A DNA stretch of 54,445 bases from the NCBI GenBank assembly GCA_030431525.1, contig JAUIJC010000031.1:1-54445 (forward strand), in the 5' to 3' direction. The notes beneath the pieces are model-generated. The model had not been told where the DNA came from and did no database searches. It was given only the letters and a program-made list of their open reading frames with translations. The DNA comes from Bacteroidia bacterium. Its GTDB lineage: Bacteria; Bacteroidota; Bacteroidia; Cytophagales; JAAEPT01. The position numbers and the translations under genes were made by a program. Shown here piece by piece: positions 17,231-24,265 of the stretch. The first letter of the stretch is position 1; every line of letters begins with the position of its first letter.

Positions 17231-17761
17231 TTATTTTATCTTCAACAATGCCTCCACATTCGGCGTAAACTCCACCAATTTTTTCCTTCCCTCCAAAAAA
17301 GTGAGGTCCATCAAAAAAGAGAAACCCGCCAGCTCCGTCACGGAACCCACTAACTTAGCCGCCGCCACACCAGTTCCTCCTGTAGCCAACACATCATCGT
17401 GGATCACGACTTTAGCGCCAGCTTGAAATGCATCTTCATGCATTTCGATAATATCAGTACCATACTCAAGGGCGTATTCCTCTGAAACAGTCTTGTAAGG
17501 AAGTTTGCCTTTTTTGCGGATTGGGGCCCATGGAATACCCAGCTTTTGGGCGATGGCTGGCCCAAAGAAAAAGCCTCGTGATTCAATACACGCCAAGGCC
17601 TCAGCACCCATAGCCTCTACTTGTTTGGCCATTGCGCCAACAATTTGCTCGTACAGGGTTGGGTCAGAAAGTAATGGAGTAATGTCTTGAAAGACAATTC
17701 CTTTTTTGGGGAAGTCCTCAACTTGGCGTAATTTTCTCTCGATTTTTGAAATCAAATCCAT
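17231..17761 (-). CDS. apt: Adenine phosphoribosyltransferase
   Basis: A 176-residue type I phosphoribosyltransferase that converts adenine and PRPP to AMP and pyrophosphate (purine salvage, cytoplasm). The PRPP-binding motif VVIHDDVLATGGT is near residue 120, FPKKGIVFQDITPLL near 20 is the family N-motif, and CIESRGFFFGPAIA matches the Apt adenine pocket region. ATG at 17761 (MDLISKIERKLR) is preferred over the longer reading from 17812 because it matches the usual Apt start. Confidence 0.95.
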   Translation of the reverse strand: MDLISKIERKLRQVEDFPKKGIVFQDITPLLSDPTLYEQIVGAMAKQVEAMGAEALACIESRGFFFGPAIAQKLGIPWAPIRKKGKLPYKTVSEEYALEYGTDIIEMHEDAFQAGAKVVIHDDVLATGGTGVAAAKLVGSVTELAGFSFLMDLTFLEGRKKLVEFTPNVEALLKIK

Positions 17762-17832
17762 GGTTTTTAAAACCTTTTGAGCTGGATTCACGTTTCCAGC
17801 CATTCTAAACATCCCAAAACTACATCAAATTG

Positions 17833-18531
17833 ATGAAGAAGATTTTCCTTCTCGCCAGTTTCTTGACTGCCTTTGCATGGAATGCCTTGGCACAAGACAA
17901 TGTAATTAAATTGAACCTTCCTCGATTAGTATCTGGGAAAATCTCCCTAAACTATGAGCGTGTTCTAAGCCCAGGACTTTCAGCGAACGTAGAACTGAAC
18001 TATGCTATTCCACGTTCTCCTGGATATTTTGTAAATAGTGCCGTAGAGGGAACAAATGCTGACTTAGCGGCACAACTCAAACTTTCATCCTTTGCAATTA
18101 CTCCTGAATTACGCATCTATACCTCTTCTGTTCGCTCCACCCCCCGAGGTTTTTACTTTGCTCCTTACTTTCGATTTGCAAACGCAAAACTCGAAGGCTC
18201 TGTTGATGACGGAACCTACCAAACAGAGGCCTCAGGGTCAATCAATACATTCGTTGGTGGTGTAAGCATTGGTAACCAATGGTTAATTAATGACCGAATC
18301 TCCATTGATGTTACTTGGATTGGACTCGGTTTTGGCCGTTATGGACTAAATTTCACTGGGACTACAAATGACCCAGATATTGATTTTATCCAAGATGTTG
18401 CTAACATCGCAGAAGCCATTCCAATGATTGAGTTTGAAGCTACTGGAGAAGCAAACAATGCTAAAATCAAAGCAAATGTACTTGCACCACATTACCGCAT
18501 TTTAGAAGTCCGCCTTGGCTACGCCTTCTAA
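17833..18531 (+). CDS. Outer-membrane beta-barrel protein (DUF3575-like)
   Basis: A 232-residue protein with signal peptide MKKIFLLASFLTAFAWNALA and alternating polar and hydrophobic strands ending in the aromatic LEVRLGYAF, typical of a small outer-membrane barrel. Phrases such as KISLNYERVL, FAITPELRIY and GFYFAPYFRF resemble DUF3575 proteins. Function is unknown. It is divergent from apt with 71 bp between the starts, and ends at a strong terminator that also overlaps the ccmB promoter. Confidence 0.8.
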   Translation: MKKIFLLASFLTAFAWNALAQDNVIKLNLPRLVSGKISLNYERVLSPGLSANVELNYAIPRSPGYFVNSAVEGTNADLAAQLKLSSFAITPELRIYTSSVRSTPRGFYFAPYFRFANAKLEGSVDDGTYQTEASGSINTFVGGVSIGNQWLINDRISIDVTWIGLGFGRYGLNFTGTTNDPDIDFIQDVANIAEAIPMIEFEATGEANNAKIKANVLAPHYRILEVRLGYAF

Positions 18532-18551
18532 GCACTGAGATTTTTCATTGC

Positions 18552-18592
18552 AAAGCCCTCCACTTGATTGTCAGGTGGAGGGCTTTTCTTTT
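18552..18592 (+). terminator. Terminator overlapping the ccmB promoter
   Basis: 12-bp stem AAAGCCCTCCAC (18552-18563) with GTGGAGGGCTTT (18575-18586), then TTTTCTTTT. The T-run abuts the -7 box at 18594. Confidence 0.9.
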
Positions 18593-18593
18593 G

Positions 18594-18601
18594 TACCTTT
18601 G
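18594..18601 (+). promoter_or_regulatory. -7 box of the ccm cluster
   Basis: TACCTTTG is a perfect TAnnTTTG. It ends eight bases before the ccmB ATG at 18610, so the leader would be only a few nucleotides. Possible -33 TTG elements (18564 or 18568) lie in the loop of the preceding terminator, at a slightly long spacing. Confidence 0.6.
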
Positions 18602-18609
18602 CAGGCGCA

Positions 18610-19281
18610 ATGGAACTTCTCCGACACATCGGCCTCCTCCTCAAGAAGGAATTCACCCTCGAATGGCGCCAACGCAACAGCCTGTACAGCCTGTTGCTCT
18701 ACATTGGCGGAACGGTATTCATTTGCTACCTGAGCTTTGCCTTGAAAACCAACAAACTGGGTCCCATCACATGGAACGCCCTGTTTTGGATCATTTTTTT
18801 GTTCGTGGCCATCAGCGCCATGACCAAGAGCTTTGCTCTGGAAAAAAAGGAGCGAAACTTCTATTACTATTACATCACCAGCCCCGAGGCGATCATCCTT
18901 TCCAAAATCATCTACAACATCATCCTGATGGTGGTGTTGGCGGGACTTACGGTTGGAGGTTTCACCATGGTGATGCAAATCGAAATCCTTGACCCTGAAA
19001 TCTTTTTGCTGAATTTGCTGTTGGGGGCAATGGGCTTTGCCAGCACCCTGACCTTGGTTTCAGGAATTGCGGCCAAGGCCGAGCATCAGGGAACGCTGAT
19101 GGCCGTATTGAGCCTTCCCATTGTCATTCCGATGTTGCTGGTGCTCATCAAGGTATCAAATCATGCCATTGACGGCCTAAGCCGTGGGCTTATCGAAGGG
19201 GAACTCATCACCTTGGGCGCCCTAAACGTGATAGTTGTCGCCGTTTCTTACATCCTCTTTCCGTATCTTTGGAAGAGTTAA
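18610..19281 (+). CDS. ccmB: Heme exporter CcmB, ABC permease subunit
   Basis: About 223 residues with six predicted membrane helices, beginning MELLRHIGLLLKKEFTLEWRQ as CcmB proteins do. It is the permease of the CcmAB transporter, which powers release of holo-CcmE during cytochrome c maturation. The ATG at 18610 follows a perfect -7 box; the upstream in-frame TTG lies inside the terminator and is rejected. The ATPase CcmA is not encoded in the window, so it must lie elsewhere. ccmC follows after 16 bp. Confidence 0.92.
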   Translation: MELLRHIGLLLKKEFTLEWRQRNSLYSLLLYIGGTVFICYLSFALKTNKLGPITWNALFWIIFLFVAISAMTKSFALEKKERNFYYYYITSPEAIILSKIIYNIILMVVLAGLTVGGFTMVMQIEILDPEIFLLNLLLGAMGFASTLTLVSGIAAKAEHQGTLMAVLSLPIVIPMLLVLIKVSNHAIDGLSRGLIEGELITLGALNVIVVAVSYILFPYLWKS

Positions 19282-19297
19282 TCTGAGTAGCACACTC

Positions 19298-20167
19298 ATG
19301 AAATCAGCTTTGAATATCTCACAGTCTGAAACCGCCACTGCCACCAAAAAGGAAACGTCCTTTTTGCCCATCCTCTTGGGCTTGTTGTTCGCCGCAGGAT
19401 TCGCCGCAAGCACTTGGTACACCTTCCTCAGCCCTGAGTTAGAAAAAAGGACTAGCTACATGCTGTTCTTGGCCGAGCTGATTGGCTTCGCCTTCGCCGT
19501 GGTCAAAACCAAAAGCTGGAAAAGCTTTGGTGTTGGATTGGCGCTATACACCGTCATCGCTGGCTTTATGGGCCATGTGCCTCGTCAGGACATCCTGAAC
19601 GAGACAATTCGCAACCTGTATTTCCACGTGCCGATGTGGTTTGGGATGATCATCATGATGTTCGTGTCGGTCATCTATTCCATCAAATACCTTCGCAAAG
19701 GGGAACTTCAGCACGACAACGTTGCCAATTCCTTTGTGGAAACCGCCACGATTTTCGGGCTGTTGGGCTTGAGCACAGGCATGATTTGGGCGAACTACAC
19801 ATGGGGACATTTCTTCCCTGCCAAAGAGGTAAAACTGAAGTTTGCGGCCATCGCATTGTTGGTCTATTTCGCTTACCTCATTTTGCGTGGCGCCCTACCA
19901 GACGACATCAAAAAGGCACGCATCAGTGCCATCTACAACATCTTCGCCTTTCCGGCCATGATTACCCTCCTGTACATTCTTCCACGAATGTTCAAGGATT
20001 CCCTACACCCCGGCGCGGAAGGTAACCCTGCATTTTCAGACATGGATTTGGACAATACCATGCGTGTGGTATTCTACCCTGCCATCATCGCTTGGACGCT
20101 GATGGGCGTTTGGGTGGCAAGCCTGAAAATCCGTATTAGAAACGTACAGATTCGCCTCTGGGACTGA
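19298..20167 (+). CDS. ccmC: Cytochrome c biogenesis protein CcmC (CcsA-type heme handling)
   Basis: About 289 residues with six to eight membrane helices. It transfers heme to CcmE. One ligand histidine is visible in NLYFHVPMWFGM, the second probably in KDSLHPGAEGNP. The region that normally carries the tryptophan-rich WWD-type motif reads ANYTWGHFFPAKEVKLKFAAI; only one Trp and no WD remain, an apparent departure from the family. No frameshift was detected around it. ATG 19298 is chosen just before the polar N-terminus; the longer frame overlaps ccmB. It belongs to the ccmBCDEF run. Confidence 0.88.
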   Translation: MKSALNISQSETATATKKETSFLPILLGLLFAAGFAASTWYTFLSPELEKRTSYMLFLAELIGFAFAVVKTKSWKSFGVGLALYTVIAGFMGHVPRQDILNETIRNLYFHVPMWFGMIIMMFVSVIYSIKYLRKGELQHDNVANSFVETATIFGLLGLSTGMIWANYTWGHFFPAKEVKLKFAAIALLVYFAYLILRGALPDDIKKARISAIYNIFAFPAMITLLYILPRMFKDSLHPGAEGNPAFSDMDLDNTMRVVFYPAIIAWTLMGVWVASLKIRIRNVQIRLWD

Positions 20168-20182
20168 ATGTAATTGTGAGAA

Positions 20183-20201
20183 ACAAGCGGACGATTGCGC
20201 C
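20183..20201. repeat. CAAGCG hairpin repeat, copy 1
   Basis: CAAGCGGACGATTGCGCCAG, an imperfect copy of the perfect hairpin CAAGCG-GA-CGCTTG at about 20923-20936, in the same orientation. It lies in the short ccmC-ccmD gap. Confidence 0.7.
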
Positions 20202-20224
20202 AGCATATTTCCGTCAATAACCAT

Positions 20225-20458
20225 ATGAAAAAGCTACTCTCCCTTCTTCTAAGCCTTGTGGCAATTACTGTTTCTGCTGTGGCGGAGACTGCGAACAAGG
20301 AAATTCCAGCCATGGCCGACGGCATGCGCTCCGACGGAAAAATCTGGGTAGTGATTGCCGTAGTGGTCACCATCCTTGGTGGACTGGTTGCCTACTTGGT
20401 ATCTGTGGACAAAAAGGTGTCCCGTTTGGAAGATGAAGTTGAATCCTTAAAAGGCTGA
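20225..20458 (+). CDS. CcmD family protein
   Basis: A 77-residue protein with a signal peptide (MKKLLSLLLSLVAITVSAVA), a transmembrane helix (WVVIAVVVTILGGLVAYLV) and a charged tail (DKKVSRLEDEVESLKG). The helix plus short charged tail and position between ccmC and ccmE match CcmD family proteins of Bacteroidota, which stabilise the CcmC-heme-CcmE complex. A start at 20225 gives the signal peptide. It is followed one base later by ccmE. Confidence 0.8.
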   Translation: MKKLLSLLLSLVAITVSAVAETANKEIPAMADGMRSDGKIWVVIAVVVTILGGLVAYLVSVDKKVSRLEDEVESLKG

Positions 20459-20459
20459 G

Positions 20460-20867
20460 ATGAAAAAATCACACATTATCGCCTTGGTCATGATTGTCGT
20501 ATCTGGATTCCTAATTTTCAATTTAGGAGAAGAGTCCAGTTCCTACGATAGTTTTGCAACTGCCCGCGAACGCGCCAAAGTTGGCGATTCTAAGAGCACA
20601 CACGTTGTTGGCAAACTCAAGAAGGATGCAATGGGTGAAATTGTCGGTTTGGAATACAACCCACAGGTAAACCCAAACCTCTCCAAGTTTATCTTGGTAG
20701 ACACCCTTCAACAGGAAGAAATGGTGACCCTTTACCAACCATTGCCACCTGACTTGGCTAAATCTGACCGTGTGGTTGTCATTGGAAAATTTCAGAATGA
20801 TAAATTCATCGCTGATGAGGTCTTGCTAAAATGCCCTTCCAAGTACGAAGAAACTGAAGTGAAGTAA
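20460..20867 (+). CDS. ccmE: Cytochrome c maturation protein CcmE (CxxxY type)
   Basis: A 135-residue periplasmic heme chaperone with an N-terminal anchor (IIALVMIVVSGFLIFNL) and an OB-fold. The heme-attachment site of E. coli CcmE is a histidine in HxxxY. Here the corresponding segment reads LLKCPSKYEE, a CxxxY motif, like the variant CcmE of Desulfovibrio and archaea. The variant usually goes with a reduced Ccm set, and no CcmG/H gene is seen here. It starts one base after ccmD. Confidence 0.92.
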   Translation: MKKSHIIALVMIVVSGFLIFNLGEESSSYDSFATARERAKVGDSKSTHVVGKLKKDAMGEIVGLEYNPQVNPNLSKFILVDTLQQEEMVTLYQPLPPDLAKSDRVVVIGKFQNDKFIADEVLLKCPSKYEETEVK

Positions 20868-20869
20868 GG

Positions 20870-20990
20870 GTAGAGACAAAGGCATCGCCTTGTCTCCACT
20901 GACCGCACATTTTGTCTGAACACAAGCGGACGCTTGCGCCAGATTATACCCAAAATACTGTGAAGACAAGGCAGTGCCTTGTCTCTACGT
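20870..20990. repeat. GACAAGGC and CAAGCG hairpin repeats
   Basis: Three hairpins fill the ccmE-ccmF gap: GAGACAAAGGC with GCCTTGTCTC (20873-20896); CAAGCG-GA-CGCTTG (about 20923-20936); and the perfect GACAAGGC-AGT-GCCTTGTC (20965-20983). The first and third are the same element in opposite orientations. The second has a relative at 20183. Together they look like a REP-type cluster inserted inside the operon. Confidence 0.8.
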
Positions 20991-21013
20991 ACGCACGCAC
21001 CAACCCATCTCCT

Positions 21014-23623
21014 ATGCGCTCCCACATTGGCGATATCGGCCACCTCTTTACCATCATCAGCTTTATAAGCGCCCTATTGGGCGTTTTTGCGTATTGGAAC
21101 GCCTCCAACAAAAAAGCCTTGGAGGAACAGACCAATTGGAAAACCTTTGCCCGCGGGCTCTTCGGCTTGCACGCCATTTCCGTTTTGGGCATCGTGGTGA
21201 GCCTGTTCATGATTATCAAAAATCATTGGTACGAGTACCATTACGCATGGAACCACTCGTCGAACAGCCTGCCGGTTTATTACATGGTTTCTGCCTTTTG
21301 GGAGGGGCAGGAAGGTAGTTTCCTATTGTGGGTGTTCTGGCATGCGATTATTGGATTGCTGTTGCTGAAATGGGCGAAATCTTGGGAGGCGCCTGTGATG
21401 ACGATATTCCTCGGCATTCAAGCCATCTTGGTTTCCATGATTTTGGGTGTGGTAATCGGCGACGCAAAAATTGGTTCCTCACCTTTCTTGACCATGGCGC
21501 AAGCCATGCCTGAGGCGCCTATCTTCCAGAACAATCCTGATTTCGTTCCTGAGGACGGCACTGGCCTCAACCCTTTGTTGCAGAACTATTGGATGGTGAT
21601 TCACCCTCCTACCCTCTTTTTGGGCTTCGCCCTAACGCTTGTTCCATTTGCCTATTTGGTAGCAGGATTGTGGAAAGAGAAATACACAGAGTGGGTAAAA
21701 CCTGCCATGAATTGGGGTTTGCCAACGGCATTGATTCTTGGTACAGGCATCATGATGGGCGCCTATTGGGCCTATGAAACCTTGAACTTTGGTGGTTATT
21801 GGAACTGGGACCCTGTGGAGAATGCCGTGTATGTGCCATGGTTGATTCTTGTGGCGGGCATTCACGCCATGATGATTGCCCAACGCCGAGGCACTGCCAT
21901 GAAGCTTTCAACCTTGTTGATTGCTGGCACTTTCTTCCTCATCATCTACTCCACGTATTTGACGCGAAGCGGAGATTTGGAGGATGCCTCCGTTCACTCC
22001 TTCACGGATGCGGGCATGGGCTTGCAGTTGCGTATTTTCCTGTTGGCCCTTATGGTCGGCATCACGGCATTGATTGCTTGGCGCTGGAAAAAACTGCCTT
22101 CCGACGAAAAAGAAACAGAAACCTACAGTCCTGATTTTTGGGTGTTTATCGGCATCGCCGTTATCTTCATTTCCAGCATCCAGATTTTGGCAGGAACCTC
22201 CATTCCTGTTTTCAACAAGCTGTTCAACACGCATGTGGCTCCGCCAGCTAACCAAGTCCAGTTCTACAGCCGAATCCAAATCTGGTTTGGCGTAGGCTTC
22301 AGCTTCTTGGCGGGCTTTGGTCAATACCTTTGGTGGAGAGGCGCAAACAAGGCAAACTTCTCTTTGCTCCTACGCAAAGCTTCCTATTACGGCATCGCCA
22401 CCCTATTCGTAGGGTTTATTGCTGTGATGCTCACCAATACGTTCATTCCAGAAATTGGACAACGCGTTTTGGAGGCTGGCGTCGAAAATGACGAAGCCAA
22501 GAGCAAAATCGTGGTGGACATGTTGGCTTACGTGCTCCTTTTTGCAGGAGGATTGTTTGCCATCATTTCAGGGGGATTGGCATTGAGCAAATTGCTCAAG
22601 AAAAATCAGTTCAAACTGGCAGGTGGCGCTGTGGCGCACTTGGGCTTGGGCATTATGCTTATCGGTATCCTTTTCTCAGCGGGATTCTCCAATACGCTTT
22701 CCAAAAACTTGACGGCAGAAGTGATTTCAGAGCGCCAGTCCGAGCAGTTCAATGCTGAGCACTTGATGCTCCGTCGCCATGTTCCAAAACGGATGGGCGA
22801 GTTTGTGCTTCGCTATAAAGGCATGCGCTTCGAGGCCGACGGTTTCCCAAGCTTTATTCCTGAAAGCAAACTTCTGCCATTAGTGGATGACACCGTATTG
22901 GCAGTTCGTGATATTGAATACGAGGGAAAAACCTACTTCAAACGTGGTGACAGCCTTCGCATCTTTGCGCAAGACACGTATTACGAAATTGAATTCACGG
23001 ACAAAAACGGAAAGTCTTTCAGCCTGTTCCCTCGTGCTCAGGTCAATGACAACATGGGCTTGATTGCCTCTCCGGATACTCGCCACGAGTTTAACCGTGA
23101 TCTTTACACCCACGTTTCCAGCATTCCAAACCTGAAAAACTTCCAGTGGCGAGGCGCGGACACCTTGAGGCTACGTGTTGGTGACACCACCTTTTTCAAT
23201 GATTTCATCGCCATTTTGGACAGCGTTGGTCCTGCCAAAAAAATCCCCGGATTCAACGCCGAAAAAACGGACATCATGATGAGCGCTCATTTGAGCATTC
23301 TTGGTCGTGACACCGTTTTCACCGCCATTCCATCCTTGCTCATCCGCCATGCTTCCACGCCTTCGCAAGCGCAGATGTTCACCAGCACTGAGGATGTTCC
23401 AGACATCGGCCTTCAGGTGAAAATGGCGAACATCGACCCAAAAACAGGGATTTTCACCTTTGCGACTCGTAGCCGTCAAATGGACTATGTCGTCTTGAAA
23501 GTCTCTGAAAAGCCAATGATTAACCTGCTTTGGACAGGAACCATTCTTATCATCATTGGATTTGGCATTGCTTGGCGAAGGAGGTTGAAAGAAAATAAAG
23601 AGACATTAGACGTTAGAGTTTAG
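21014..23623 (+). CDS. ccmF: Heme lyase CcmF
   Basis: About 869 residues, a polytopic inner-membrane protein of the CcmF/NrfE family that attaches heme to apocytochrome c. The tryptophan-rich motif is FGGYWNWDPVENAVYVPW near residue 260, and histidines in WNHSSNSLP and MVIHPPTLFLGFA fit the heme-ligand positions. Fifteen or so helices are followed by a large periplasmic segment (about residues 575-840) and a last helix (MINLLWTGTILIIIGFGIAW). ATG 21014 is chosen because the upstream in-frame codons lie in the hairpin repeats. kdsC follows after a repeat. Confidence 0.94.
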   Translation: MRSHIGDIGHLFTIISFISALLGVFAYWNASNKKALEEQTNWKTFARGLFGLHAISVLGIVVSLFMIIKNHWYEYHYAWNHSSNSLPVYYMVSAFWEGQEGSFLLWVFWHAIIGLLLLKWAKSWEAPVMTIFLGIQAILVSMILGVVIGDAKIGSSPFLTMAQAMPEAPIFQNNPDFVPEDGTGLNPLLQNYWMVIHPPTLFLGFALTLVPFAYLVAGLWKEKYTEWVKPAMNWGLPTALILGTGIMMGAYWAYETLNFGGYWNWDPVENAVYVPWLILVAGIHAMMIAQRRGTAMKLSTLLIAGTFFLIIYSTYLTRSGDLEDASVHSFTDAGMGLQLRIFLLALMVGITALIAWRWKKLPSDEKETETYSPDFWVFIGIAVIFISSIQILAGTSIPVFNKLFNTHVAPPANQVQFYSRIQIWFGVGFSFLAGFGQYLWWRGANKANFSLLLRKASYYGIATLFVGFIAVMLTNTFIPEIGQRVLEAGVENDEAKSKIVVDMLAYVLLFAGGLFAIISGGLALSKLLKKNQFKLAGGAVAHLGLGIMLIGILFSAGFSNTLSKNLTAEVISERQSEQFNAEHLMLRRHVPKRMGEFVLRYKGMRFEADGFPSFIPESKLLPLVDDTVLAVRDIEYEGKTYFKRGDSLRIFAQDTYYEIEFTDKNGKSFSLFPRAQVNDNMGLIASPDTRHEFNRDLYTHVSSIPNLKNFQWRGADTLRLRVGDTTFFNDFIAILDSVGPAKKIPGFNAEKTDIMMSAHLSILGRDTVFTAIPSLLIRHASTPSQAQMFTSTEDVPDIGLQVKMANIDPKTGIFTFATRSRQMDYVVLKVSEKPMINLLWTGTILIIIGFGIAWRRRLKENKETLDVRV

Positions 23624-23690
23624 ACATTAGCTTCAAGTTGTCGGAAGCTAACTTCTAATGTCCAAAAGCGAAGCGGTCTAACGTCTCATC
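23605..23690. repeat. Inverted repeat of TTAGACATTAG words
   Basis: Quasi-tandem words (GACATTAGACGTTAGA, GACATTAGCTTC) face their reverse complements (GAAGCTAACTTCTAATGTC, GTCTAACGTCTC). The repeat begins in the last codons of ccmF and ends beside the kdsC ATG. A related element is at 50037-50111. Confidence 0.7.
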
Positions 23691-23692
23691 CA

Positions 23693-24196
23693 ATGGAAAA
23701 CCTCTACGAAAAATTCGAATCCATCACCACCTTCATTTTTGATGTGGACGGCGTGTTATCAGACGGCACGGTGTTGGTTACGGACGAGGGACACCAATTG
23801 AGGCGCTTTTGGATTAAGGACGGTTTTGCTGTGACCCATGCCCTAAAAATGGGTTTCCGCGTAGCCTTCATTTCAGCAGGCAATGAAGAGAGCGTTCGCA
23901 AGCGCCTTGAATACCTTGGCGTCAAGGACATATTTTTGGGAACAAAAGACAAGGAAACTGTGTTCTCACACTATGTTCAGGAGCATGGGCTAAATGCTGA
24001 TAAAATCCTGTACATGGGCGACGATATTGCTGATTTGGCTCCGCTAAGAATGGCGGGAATTTCAGCCTGTCCAGCCAACGCATCCAATGATATCTTGAAC
24101 AGATGCGCCTATGTTTCCCCAAAAAATGGTGGCGAAGGCGCTGTTCGTGATATTTTGGAGAAAGTCCTGAAGGCTCAAGACAAGTGGCCTGTTTAA
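23693..24196 (+). CDS. kdsC: KDO 8-phosphate phosphatase (HAD family)
   Basis: A 167-residue HAD-superfamily phosphatase lacking a cap, as in KdsC, which hydrolyses KDO 8-phosphate in lipopolysaccharide inner-core synthesis. Nucleophile Asp17 and acid Asp19 are in FDVDGVLSDG, the Ser/Thr of motif II in FISAGNEESV, and the Mg-binding aspartates in YMGDDIADLAPL. KDGFAV is a KdsC-typical signature. Sialic-acid-type nucleotidyltransferase phosphatases are related, but the short length favours KdsC. It follows the ccm genes with no other LPS gene nearby. Confidence 0.9.
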   Translation: MENLYEKFESITTFIFDVDGVLSDGTVLVTDEGHQLRRFWIKDGFAVTHALKMGFRVAFISAGNEESVRKRLEYLGVKDIFLGTKDKETVFSHYVQEHGLNADKILYMGDDIADLAPLRMAGISACPANASNDILNRCAYVSPKNGGEGAVRDILEKVLKAQDKWPV

Positions 24197-24265
24197 AATT
24201 GAGTAGATTTAAAAATGCTTTGTTCCATCTAGAACAAAGCCCTAAAACACCTTTTCTCATCTCAG

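Noticed and set aside
20912-21013. Longer CcmF start
   Set aside because: The codons lie in the GACAAGGC/CAAGCG hairpins; the membrane protein begins at ATG 21014.
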